From Lacihabitans sp. LS3-19 (lineage in GTDB: Bacteria > Bacteroidota > Bacteroidia > Cytophagales > Spirosomataceae): a stretch of DNA of 64,000 nt. Shown here in pieces: positions 49,888 to 57,862 of this stretch (the first letter of the stretch is position 1; each line of letters begins with the position of its first letter). The notes beneath the pieces are model-generated. The model worked only from the letters and a program-made list of their open reading frames with translations. It ran no database searches and had not been told where the DNA came from. The stretch lies in NCBI RefSeq assembly GCF_024343575.1, contig NZ_RJUA01000001.1:372001-436000 (forward strand), read 5' to 3'. The position numbers and the translations under genes were made by a program.

Positions 49888-50985
49888 ATGTCAAAGCAAA
49901 TCGTTCATAAAAATAAGCAAGAAACCAAAAAGTCAAAACTGCTGACGCGTTATGAGAAACTACTGAAAGACATAGCTCGGAAAAAGAAACAACACGAAAA
50001 CTTAACAGAGGGAATTCGAGAGGTTATGCCGAAAATAACGGCAGAGTTACATCCCTTGTCTAAATCCGAGCAAGAATGGCACGTGAAAAAGCTAATCCGT
50101 TTGGATGAAATATTTGGAGAAGTGACAACTCCCAAAATGAAGTCTGAAATGTTTGTGGAATATATGATAGAGGAAGTCGGAGCTCTTTTGCAAGAATCTC
50201 ACAAAGACGATAAACAACTAAAAGCTATCTATAAAAAATACGCAAGAGAAGATTTTGAACAAGATCGAATGCAGTTTGAGTTGTTGGCGGATTTGATAAA
50301 TCAAGAAACAGGTTTTGAGGTAGATGCTGACGAAATAATGGAGAAAGGTTTTGAGCAGTATTTGCATGATAATCAAGAAAGTTTTGCTCAGCAGGCTGCC
50401 GAAAGTAGAGAAAAAAGGAAAAGCAAATCCAAGAAACAAACAAATGCACAGCTGCAAGAGGAAGAGGAAAACAAAATGTTGGCTTTGGATGCCAAAGCTA
50501 TCTATTTTAGATTGATAAAAAAGTATCATCCAGACCTTCAACAAGATCCAGTTAAACAAAAAGAATATACCGAAATATCAAAACTCGTGACCAAAGCCTA
50601 CAAAGACAATGATTTCATGACTTTGTTGCAGCTACAAATAACCTATCTAGACGACACGGAACTCGACGCAACAGCTCTAGCCGATGATATGTTGATGCGG
50701 TACAATAAGATATTACAAGGTCAGTTGACTGAGATAAATATGATGCTAGAAATGGCAAAAAGGACTTCAGGAGGAATGTTTGAAGATTTTTTTGATAAGG
50801 ACTATAAGTTTTCTCAAAAACTTTTTGATGAAAAGAAAGCAGAAATCGAGGATAATATTGAATCCATAATTATAGAAATAGAAGAATCCCACAAACAGAA
50901 AAAAGGCTGGTTTAAATCATGGCTAAGCGAATTAAAAGCCATAAAAGAAATGGAGGCATTCAGTTTTATGTTTGATTTATTCTAG
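49888..50985 (+). CDS. J-domain (DnaJ-like) protein with long charged helices
   Basis: 365 residues, very rich in Lys, Glu and Gln. A predicted helical, partly coiled-coil N-terminal 200 residues precede a J-like segment, LDAKAIYFRLIKKYHPDLQQDPVKQKEYTEISKLVTKAYKDND, with the HPD tripeptide at 214-216. Another helical region follows, ending KKGWFKSWLSELKAIKEMEAFSFMFDLF. HPD proteins stimulate the ATPase of Hsp70, but the N-terminal helix I of the J domain is poorly conserved here. No dnaK or grpE is near. A TTC-loop hairpin repeat begins 3 nt after its stop. Confidence 0.75.
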   Translation: MSKQIVHKNKQETKKSKLLTRYEKLLKDIARKKKQHENLTEGIREVMPKITAELHPLSKSEQEWHVKKLIRLDEIFGEVTTPKMKSEMFVEYMIEEVGALLQESHKDDKQLKAIYKKYAREDFEQDRMQFELLADLINQETGFEVDADEIMEKGFEQYLHDNQESFAQQAAESREKRKSKSKKQTNAQLQEEEENKMLALDAKAIYFRLIKKYHPDLQQDPVKQKEYTEISKLVTKAYKDNDFMTLLQLQITYLDDTELDATALADDMLMRYNKILQGQLTEINMMLEMAKRTSGGMFEDFFDKDYKFSQKLFDEKKAEIEDNIESIIIEIEESHKQKKGWFKSWLSELKAIKEMEAFSFMFDLF

Positions 50986-50988
50986 TGT

Positions 50989-51088
50989 TAGGTGGAGCGA
51001 TTTTTCAAATCGCTCAAAAAAAGAATTATTAAAAAAGTCCTACCTGAAAATAAGAAAATTGCAGTTTTTATGGTCAGACCGATAGGTC
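50989..51088. repeat. TTC-loop hairpin and GACC-GATA-GGTC hairpin
   Basis: TAGGTG is followed by GAGCGATTT-TTC-AAATCGCTC (50995-51015), a 9-bp stem with the loop of the RAYT-linked repeats but a different stem sequence. A small hairpin GACC-GATA-GGTC is at 51077-51088 and recurs at 51661-51672. The rest of the gap to 51180 is AT-rich and holds no supported gene. Confidence 0.7.
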
Positions 51089-51180
51089 GTAAGATAATTT
51101 TATCAAGTAAAATTTTATATTCCATAAAAAAAGAACTTCCCTAAGTTTGATAAAAAAAGGAGCTTGGACATTAATATTTT

Positions 51181-51603
51181 TCAAGGATAATTTCCGAAAT
51201 GAAAACTTTTATTTTTTACACTAAATAAACTATTATTAACCCAATTAAAATTAATATCTATCATTAAATACAATAAAAGGAAGTAACAAATGATCACAAA
51301 ATAGGTGATCCAAATTATTGATGGATAAGATTTTAACGGAATTTTAAAGTTAATAATCAATAGAATAATAGAAAAACAGAAGATAAAATAGACTATAAAA
51401 TCGATAGCAAAAGCAAAAAAATAAAATTCATAACAGAAAGTACAACCAGCATTTCCAGAAATATAGGAAAAAGGAAAGCCGAAAAGCTTTTCATAGCTTC
51501 CTTCTGTATTTACCTCTCTTTTTATAGAAAAATTTAAGAAAGTGAAAATGGTTAAAGGAACAACGTATTGTAATATTTGATTATATGTTATTCTTGTTTT
51601 CAT
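51181..51603 (-). CDS. Small membrane protein with a CxxC pair, unknown function
   Basis: 140 residues from the ATG at 51603; a TTG eight codons upstream is less likely. Four hydrophobic helices are seen (about 8-25, 50-72, 80-98 and 100-120). A pair of cysteines lies in YISGNAGCTFCYEFYFFAF (CTFC, at the mouth of the second helix), which could bind metal or form a disulfide. No family was recognised. The gene is flanked on both sides by hairpin repeats, is AT-rich and is probably accessory. Confidence 0.6.
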   Translation of the reverse strand: MKTRITYNQILQYVVPLTIFTFLNFSIKREVNTEGSYEKLFGFPFSYISGNAGCTFCYEFYFFAFAIDFIVYFIFCFSIILLIINFKIPLKSYPSIIWITYFVIICYFLLLYLMIDINFNWVNNSLFSVKNKSFHFGNYP

Positions 51604-51631
51604 AGCTAAATTATATTGAGTAATCAATTTT

Positions 51632-51706
51632 GACTTTAGTCGATTCTGTTAAAATGATTAGACCGATAGGTCAGATCTGAAAATTTTGGAACGATTTTCC
51701 AAATCG
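51632..51706. repeat. Cluster of three short hairpins of the repeat families
   Basis: GAC-TTTA-GTC (51632-51641) has the TTTA loop, GACC-GATA-GGTC (51661-51672) repeats the element at 51077, and CGATTT-TCC-AAATCG (51692-51706) after GGAA is a variant of the RAYT-type hairpin. Together they show that both hairpin families share an intergenic region. Confidence 0.6.
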
Positions 51707-51801
51707 CTATTAAAAACTCAAAGAAGATCAAATCATTTATATAATCGTTGAACAGTGATTCGTTTTTAGAAAAAAATCCTTAAAATTTAAATTGGACAGA
51801 T

Positions 51802-51827
51802 AAAAAAAAGAGCCTCACAGCTCTTTT
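51802..51827 (-). terminator. Terminator of the DUF3467 gene
   Basis: AAAAGAGC (51806-51813), loop CTCACA, GCTCTTTT (51820-51827): a perfect 8-bp stem. On the minus strand it is followed by a T run; it lies 26 nt after the DUF3467 stop. Confidence 0.85.
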
Positions 51828-51852
51828 AAAAATATCATAAAAACTAAACTCC

Positions 51853-52161
51853 TTATGCTTCACCCATCTGCCCACCGAAATTCATAGGGAATGGTACTGG
51901 GTCATTTGATTGGCGGATTTCGCCAAAATTAAGCTCATATTTTCTGATGTTGTCTTGTAGAGCCATTAATAATCGTTGAGCATGTTCCGGTGTAAGTATT
52001 ATCCTTGATTTTACTTTAGCTTTTGGTACGCCTGGCATCAGTCTAATAAAGTCAATTACAAACTCAGAATTTGAGTGAGCTATCATGGCCAGGTTTGCAT
52101 ATACGCCTTCTGCCATTTCTTCTGACAACTCTATATTTATTTGGTTTTCTTCTTCTTCCAT
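51853..52161 (-). CDS. DUF3467 domain protein
   Basis: 102 residues. INIELSEEMAEGVYANLAMIAHSNSEFVIDFIRLMPGVPKAKVKSRIILTPEHAQRLLMALQDNIRKYELNFGEI matches the DUF3467 family throughout, including the acidic start (MEEEENQ). The family is small, cytoplasmic and widespread in Bacteroidota, often located near the RNA polymerase genes; function unknown. Here it lies divergent from fusA, with rpoBC about 6 kb further on. The tail is rich in Pro and Gly (DPVPFPMNFGGQMGEA). Confidence 0.9.
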   Translation of the reverse strand: MEEEENQINIELSEEMAEGVYANLAMIAHSNSEFVIDFIRLMPGVPKAKVKSRIILTPEHAQRLLMALQDNIRKYELNFGEIRQSNDPVPFPMNFGGQMGEA

Positions 52162-52357
52162 TTTATTTAAAATAGGTAATCTATTCGTTTATAAATCAAA
52201 GCTATGAAATGTTTATTTATAAATGAAAATATATTCCAAAATCTTACTTTAAGGTTATTCTTTTGTTAAGAAATTTGAAAATATTTGCCCGCAAACTGCA
52301 TTTTATTTTGATTTCAAGACTATTTAGGTATTCTTTTTGCTAAATACGCATTATTAG

Positions 52358-52388
52358 TTTCATTTTATGCATTTTTTTTCTAATTTTG
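52358..52388 (+). promoter_or_regulatory. Promoter of fusA
   Basis: TTTC (52358-52361) and TAATTTTG (52381-52388) are 19 bp apart; the -7 box and the following GCAG are the same as at the tRNA-Phe promoter. The transcript would start near 52392, giving a 65-nt leader. The other part of the gap (52162-52357) holds no gene. Confidence 0.8.
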
Positions 52389-52456
52389 CAGCCCGAAACT
52401 GAAATCAAATATTTTCGAAAGTAATCTGGATAAATATCCGTAAACAAATTACATAA

Positions 52457-54568
52457 ATGGCTCGCGATTTAAAATTTACAAGAAACATTGGTATTGCCGC
52501 CCACATTGATGCTGGTAAAACCACTACTACTGAGCGTATTCTATATTACGCAGGTGTTAACCACAAGATCGGTGAAGTACACGACGGTGGTGCTACTATG
52601 GACTGGATGGAGCAGGAGCAAGAAAGAGGTATCACTATCACTTCGGCTGCTACTACTGTAGGTTGGAAATACAGAGACAATGACTATCATATCAACATTA
52701 TCGATACTCCAGGTCACGTGGACTTTACAGTAGAGGTAAACCGTTCGTTGAGAGTATTGGATGGTTTGGTGTTCTTGTTTAGTGCTGTTGACGGCGTGGA
52801 GCCTCAATCAGAGACTAACTGGCGTTTAGCCAATAACTATAACGTAGCTCGTTTGGGCTTCGTAAATAAAATGGACCGTTCGGGTGCTGACTTCTTAAAC
52901 GTGTGTACGCAGGTTAAAGAAATGTTAGGCTCAAATGCAGTTCCGCTTCAATTGCCTATCGGCGGTGAAGAAAACTTCAAAGGTGTGGTTGACTTGATCA
53001 ACAACCGTGGAATGGTTTGGAACGAAGCAGATAAAGGAATGACTTTCCAAGAGGTGCCGATTCCTGACGACATGTTGGAAGACGTGGCTTTCTGGAGAGA
53101 GAATCTTCTTGAAGCTGTGGCTGATTATGATGAGTCATTGATGGAGAAATTCTTCGATGATCCTAACTCAATTACTGAAGCTGAGATATTGGCCGCTTTG
53201 CGTGCCGCGGTTATTGATATGAAAATCGTACCTATGTTGTGCGGTTCATCATTCAAAAACAAAGGAGTTCAGACTATGCTTGACTTGGTGATGGCTTTGT
53301 TGCCTTCTCCATTAGATAGAGACGGTATCAGAGGTACAAACCCAGATACAGGTGCGGAAATTATCCGTCAGCCAGATTCAAAAGAGCCATTTGCAGGTTT
53401 AGCTTTCAAAATCGCAACTGACCCATTTGTTGGTCGTTTGTGCTTTGTTAGATCTTACTCAGGTACTTTACCTTCAGGTTCATATATCTTGAACAACCGT
53501 TCTGGTAACAAAGAGCGTATTTCTCGTATATTCCAAATGCACGCCAACAAGCAAAATCAAATCGATGCTTTAGAAGCTGGTGATATTGCTGCGGTTGTAG
53601 GATTTAAGGATATCAAAACTGGAGATACTCTTTCAGACGAGAAACATCCAATCGTATTGGAATCAATGGTATTCCCTGATCCAGTTATTGGATATGCTAT
53701 TGAGCCTAAGAAAACTGCTGATCAAGATAACTTCTCTAAAGCTATCACTAAGCTTATCGAAGAAGATCCAACATTGACAGTTGAAACTAACGAAGAAACA
53801 GGTCAAACGATTATGAGAGGTATGGGTGAGCTTCACCTTGAAATCATCATAGACCGTATGCGTCGTGAGTTTAAAGTAGAGGTTAATCAAGGTGCTCCGC
53901 AAGTGGCATTCAAAGAAACCTTCACTAAGACTGTTGAACACCGTGAAGTTTACAAAAAACAATCAGGTGGTAAAGGTAAATTTGCCGATATCGTGTTTGA
54001 GTTTGGTCCAAGAGACGATGACGAAGAAGGAAAAGAGAAAAAACAAGGCCTTCAATTTGTTAACAATATCGTGGGTGGTGTTATTCCTCGTGAATTTATC
54101 CCAGCTATTGAGAAAGGTTTCAAAGAGGCTATGAAAAACGGTCCTTTAGCTGGATATCCAGTTGACTCATTCAAAGTTAGATTATACCACGGTTCATTCC
54201 ACGATGTCGATTCAGACTCATTGTCTTTCGAATTGGCCGCTCGTATGGGCTTCCGTGAGGCAGGTAGATTAGCAGGAGCAAAATTACTTGAGCCTATCAT
54301 GGCTCTAGAGGTATTGACACCTGACGAATATACTGGACCTATCACTGGTGACTTGAACCGTCGTAGAGGTATGATGAAAGGTATGGACACAAAGGCTGGA
54401 TCACAGGTGATAAAGGCTGACGTGCCTTTGTCAGAAATGTTTGGATATGTAACAGACCTTAGAACTATGTCTTCTGGTCGTGCTACAGCCAATCTCACTT
54501 TCTCTCACTATGATTTCGTGCCGAATAACATCGCCGAAAATGTAGTTAAGAAAGAAAGAGGAAACTAA
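52457..54568 (+). CDS. fusA: Elongation factor G
   Basis: 703 residues. The G domain has [25 protein letters not shown] (P loop), [11 protein letters not shown] (switch I), [11 protein letters not shown] and [10 protein letters not shown]; domains II-V are complete with [27 protein letters not shown] and [16 protein letters not shown]. It moves tRNAs and mRNA through the ribosome with GTP. An insertion of charged residues follows [17 protein letters not shown]. Codon use shifts toward C-ending codons (AAC, TTC, GAC) compared with neighbours, as expected for high expression. The gene is alone, not in an rpsL-rpsG operon, with its own promoter and terminator. Confidence 0.97.
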   Translation: MARDLKFTRNIGIAAHIDAGKTTTTERILYYAGVNHKIGEVHDGGATMDWMEQEQERGITITSAATTVGWKYRDNDYHINIIDTPGHVDFTVEVNRSLRVLDGLVFLFSAVDGVEPQSETNWRLANNYNVARLGFVNKMDRSGADFLNVCTQVKEMLGSNAVPLQLPIGGEENFKGVVDLINNRGMVWNEADKGMTFQEVPIPDDMLEDVAFWRENLLEAVADYDESLMEKFFDDPNSITEAEILAALRAAVIDMKIVPMLCGSSFKNKGVQTMLDLVMALLPSPLDRDGIRGTNPDTGAEIIRQPDSKEPFAGLAFKIATDPFVGRLCFVRSYSGTLPSGSYILNNRSGNKERISRIFQMHANKQNQIDALEAGDIAAVVGFKDIKTGDTLSDEKHPIVLESMVFPDPVIGYAIEPKKTADQDNFSKAITKLIEEDPTLTVETNEETGQTIMRGMGELHLEIIIDRMRREFKVEVNQGAPQVAFKETFTKTVEHREVYKKQSGGKGKFADIVFEFGPRDDDEEGKEKKQGLQFVNNIVGGVIPREFIPAIEKGFKEAMKNGPLAGYPVDSFKVRLYHGSFHDVDSDSLSFELAARMGFREAGRLAGAKLLEPIMALEVLTPDEYTGPITGDLNRRRGMMKGMDTKAGSQVIKADVPLSEMFGYVTDLRTMSSGRATANLTFSHYDFVPNNIAENVVKKERGN

Positions 54569-54590
54569 GAGATTTCGTTTAGATTGTTAT

Positions 54591-54628
54591 AAAAAGGGCA
54601 GCTTCCAGGAATGGGGGCTGTTTTTTTT
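54591..54628 (+). terminator. Terminator of fusA
   Basis: GCAGC (54598-54602) pairs with GCTG after the internal sequence TTCCAGGAATGGGG, followed by eight T. The inner part can form TTCC/GGAA, as in the terminator at 27.48 kb. Confidence 0.8.
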
Positions 54629-54667
54629 GTAGTTAATTTTCCCTAAATTTGACTTTAACCTATTATA

Positions 54668-57064
54668 ATGAAAAAGATATTTATCTTCATCTCCTTCGTG
54701 ATTTTTTATTCAAAGTCCTATGCTCAAACCATTCCTAGTATAGAGCCAATCTTTGCTAATAGTTCTGATAAAATTAAAGGCAAGCTAGAATATCTTGCGA
54801 GTCCTTATGCGACGGCTGGCGATAGATTATATATGGTTGGTTATCAAGATGGCACATTCCCAGACTTGGGTTGGCATGTTCAAGGTGAAATGGGAGGTGT
54901 TTGGTGTCATCCTATTAAATTGATGGATGGCTTTGAAGCCGAGGTAAAAGTAAATAATCAAAAATACATATTAAGCAAAGCTGATGTTTTTGAAAATTAT
55001 CCATTCGGCAATAAGCTAATATACAATTCCTTATCAAAGGATTTTACTATTCAAAGATTGCAATTTGTACCGGATGGCAAAAATGCAGTATATGTTGAAT
55101 TTTTAATAAAGAATCTTTCGAAGAAAGCCTTAAATATAGAATTAGAAATTAAAGGAATTTCGAACTTAATGCCTGTTTGGCTAGGTGAACGCACGCAAAT
55201 GTTTGATGGTAAGGATGAGGCGGTTTTTGATAATAAAAAGAACCTATGGATGATAAAAGACCAAAAGAATCCTTGGTACTTGGTTTATGGTTCAGCAATA
55301 AAAGGCTCAGCCTTTGGTAATGAAGAAATTCTAAAACATAAGCCCAATGTTTCCATTACAAAAACTAAATACAGTTTAAGAATTTTGGCAAATGGAAAAG
55401 GCATTCTGCCAATTGTAATTGCTGGTTCTTCAAAAAGTGAAAATGAGGCCTATAGAAACTTTCAAGATGTAAGTCAGAATATTTTGAATTTAGCCAAAGC
55501 TAAAAAAAGTAGGCTTGAAAAGGTGAATGAACTTTCTAAAGTTACTTTAAGTGACAAGGAAATAGAAGAAGGCTTTAGATGGATAAAATATGATACGGAT
55601 TGGTTAATCAGAGACGTGGAAGGGCAGGGGAGAGGTTTGTGTGCAGGTTTACCAGATTACCCTTGGTGGTTTGGTGTAGATAACGAATATACATTGAAAG
55701 GTCTGATAGCAACTGGGCGTAAAGATTTGGTTTATAGTACTATAGACTTGATACATTCACTTTCTGAAAAAACGAATGGCAATGGCAGAATTGTGCATGA
55801 AGTTTCAACAAACGGGGCGGTTTTTAATCCTGGAAATATTAACGAGACACCCCAATTTGCTTCATTAATCTGGGAAGTTTTTTGCTGGACTGGTGATAAA
55901 GCGTTTTTGAATAAATACTTTTCTACTATCGAAAAAGGTTTAGATTGGTTATTAAAAGAAAATGATAAAGACGGGAATCTTTTACCGGACGGTTTTGGGA
56001 TGATGGAAATTCATGGGATGAATTCCGAAATGATAGATGTGGCGGTTTATACCCAGAAAGCATTTGCAGACGCAGCACAAATGGCGGAGGTTTTGGGTAA
56101 AATAACCTTAGCAGCAGCGTTTAAAGACAAGGCGGAAAAATTGAAATTGAAAATAAATTCTGATTTTTGGGTTGAAAAATCTAACTCTTATGCTGATTTT
56201 ATTGGGTCTAAAGGGCAGGCTTTACATTTAATAGAGGATGCTATTGTGCGAGCAGATACGCTAAATAAACCATGGGCTGTGGAGGAACTTCGAAAATCTA
56301 AAGTTGAAATAGAAAAAGAGACTATTGACAAAAACAGAGGTTTTGTAATGCATCATAATTGGGTGGTAAATACACCAATGGAAATGGGAATTGCGGATAG
56401 TGAAAAAGCTTTGAAAGCTCTAAATACAGCCCAAAAATTCACAAATCCTTACGGAATGTTTGTAACGGGTATAGATAGAGACGAAACTGCTGGTGCGGCG
56501 GAAGGCTCGTTTGTAACAAACCGAAAGATTTTCACCTATACAGGTGCTGTTATGACGCTGCCAACTGGTGTTCAGGCTGTTGCAGAAAATAATTACGGTA
56601 GACCTGATGAAGCCTATTCTCTTTTGAAAAGAATGTTAAAGTCTTTTAGTTTTGCACTTCCAGGCTCTATTTATGAGGTTTCACCTGACTTCGGTATGTT
56701 TGCCCAAGCTTGGAACATGTACGCTTTTGGTGAGCCGATCATCAAGCAGTTTTTTGGTATAAAACCTTTGGCATATTTAAAAACGATTAATATTTCTCCT
56801 CTTTTGCCTGGTAAACTCACAAATGGTAAAATAGAAAATGTTGAGATTGGTGATAATGCAATTTCACTATCTTTTATCCAAACCGCTGGAACAGATACTT
56901 TTGAAATAAATCAGAAAAAAGAGTGGAAAGTTAATTTTTCGCAGCCAATGGGCAAATACGCCAAATGGATTTTAAACGGTAAGGAAATAAGCCCAAAAGC
57001 CCTAAATGGGAAAGAAATTGTGGAATTAGATGGTTTAAGAAATAAGTTGGTTTTGGTGAAATAA
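54668..57064 (+). CDS. Exported amylo-alpha-1,6-glucosidase-like (alpha/alpha)6-barrel glycosidase
   Basis: 798 residues with a signal peptide (MKKIFIFISFVIFYSKSYAQ). An N-terminal beta-sandwich (about 25-275) is followed by a helical toroid with GFRWIKYDTDWLIRDVEGQGRGLCAGLPDYPWWFGVDNEYTLKGLIATG, GNLLPDGFGMMEIHG, DVAVYTQKAFADAAQMAEVLG and a C-terminal beta part. The pattern fits the glycogen-debranching (GDE_C) or related GH15/GH63-like group. Candidate acid residues lie in WWFGVDNEY and DGFGMMEI. Export suggests use of an alpha-glucan or oligosaccharide in the periplasm. It is not linked to a SusCD pair. Family assignment is tentative. Confidence 0.7.
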   Translation: MKKIFIFISFVIFYSKSYAQTIPSIEPIFANSSDKIKGKLEYLASPYATAGDRLYMVGYQDGTFPDLGWHVQGEMGGVWCHPIKLMDGFEAEVKVNNQKYILSKADVFENYPFGNKLIYNSLSKDFTIQRLQFVPDGKNAVYVEFLIKNLSKKALNIELEIKGISNLMPVWLGERTQMFDGKDEAVFDNKKNLWMIKDQKNPWYLVYGSAIKGSAFGNEEILKHKPNVSITKTKYSLRILANGKGILPIVIAGSSKSENEAYRNFQDVSQNILNLAKAKKSRLEKVNELSKVTLSDKEIEEGFRWIKYDTDWLIRDVEGQGRGLCAGLPDYPWWFGVDNEYTLKGLIATGRKDLVYSTIDLIHSLSEKTNGNGRIVHEVSTNGAVFNPGNINETPQFASLIWEVFCWTGDKAFLNKYFSTIEKGLDWLLKENDKDGNLLPDGFGMMEIHGMNSEMIDVAVYTQKAFADAAQMAEVLGKITLAAAFKDKAEKLKLKINSDFWVEKSNSYADFIGSKGQALHLIEDAIVRADTLNKPWAVEELRKSKVEIEKETIDKNRGFVMHHNWVVNTPMEMGIADSEKALKALNTAQKFTNPYGMFVTGIDRDETAGAAEGSFVTNRKIFTYTGAVMTLPTGVQAVAENNYGRPDEAYSLLKRMLKSFSFALPGSIYEVSPDFGMFAQAWNMYAFGEPIIKQFFGIKPLAYLKTINISPLLPGKLTNGKIENVEIGDNAISLSFIQTAGTDTFEINQKKEWKVNFSQPMGKYAKWILNGKEISPKALNGKEIVELDGLRNKLVLVK

Positions 57065-57231
57065 GTTAAGATAAATGCTTTGAATAAACTGCTTTTTAGT
57101 ACTTGCTCTTATTTTTGACTGTTTAAAAATGTGTGAAAGATGTAAGCAAAAAGAAAAATTATGTAACATATTTTAATGTAAAAGGAGGAACCTTTGTAAG
57201 TGGAAATACCTTCACATAAAATCAATTATAT

Positions 57232-57540
57232 ATGAAAAAGTACATAGTTTATGCCGTAATAATGATGTTTAGCATTTTACCTGCACAATTAAAAGCAGCT
57301 TCTATCGCTGAGCCTATCTCAACAACTAAGACTTTGGACTCACCAGAAGCTCAGGCGATAATGGTTAGGCTAAATGAAATTAAAGATCAAGACAAGTCTA
57401 AACTTGGTTTTGCCGAAAAGAGTAAATTGAGAAAGGAAGTAAGACAATTAAAAAGTTCTTTAGCAAACATAAACGGTGGAGTTTATATTTCCGTAGGTTC
57501 TATTATCGTTGTTTTATTATTGCTTTTATTAATATTTTAA
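57232..57540 (+). CDS. Small protein with signal peptide and C-terminal membrane helix, unknown function
   Basis: 102 residues. The signal peptide (MKKYIVYAVIMMFSILPAQLKAAS) is followed by a short charged helix (DSPEAQAIMVRLNEIKDQDKSKLGFAEKSKLRKEVRQLKSSLANI) and a hydrophobic C-terminal end, GGVYISVGSIIVVLLLLLLIF, that stops at the very last residue. A tail-anchored or two-helix periplasmic protein is likely. No family is recognised. A small hairpin AAAGG-AGGAA-CCTTT lies 35-50 bp upstream of the start and a terminator 45 nt after the stop, so it is a separate transcription unit. Confidence 0.75.
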   Translation: MKKYIVYAVIMMFSILPAQLKAASIAEPISTTKTLDSPEAQAIMVRLNEIKDQDKSKLGFAEKSKLRKEVRQLKSSLANINGGVYISVGSIIVVLLLLLLIF

Positions 57541-57585
57541 TATTTTTCAGATTAGGTTCTTATAAGACATTTTCACCTGCTTTTT

Positions 57586-57614
57586 AAACCTTCAGCATTG
57601 CTGGAGGTTTTTTT
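57586..57614 (+). terminator. Terminator of the small membrane protein gene
   Basis: AAACCTTCAGC (57586-57596), loop ATT, GCTGGAGGTTT (57600-57610) with one G-T pair, then a T run. The 200 bp from here to the rpoC terminator contain no supported gene. Confidence 0.9.
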
Positions 57615-57803
57615 GTTTGGAGTAGATTTAGATTTTTTGAATATAAACATAAAGCTTTACCGTAAAATAATTTCTTGAAAAATGATATTGCTTGATTTTT
57701 CAGTCATGCGGAATTTTTAAAGGATCTTCGCTGAAAATTACTTTTGATAATTCAGACTATGAGATGGCTATCCCATTGTAAACAAATTTCAAATATTTAA
57801 TAC

Positions 57804-57841
57804 AAAAAAATCCCTCTCAGATTAACCAAGAGGGATTTTTT
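57804..57841 (-). terminator. Terminator of the rpoBC transcript
   Basis: AATCCCTC (57809-57816) pairs with GAGGGATT (57830-57837), extended by A and T runs on both sides. It lies 22 nt beyond the rpoC stop codon. Confidence 0.9.
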
Positions 57842-57862
57842 AATATAAACGAGATACGAATA

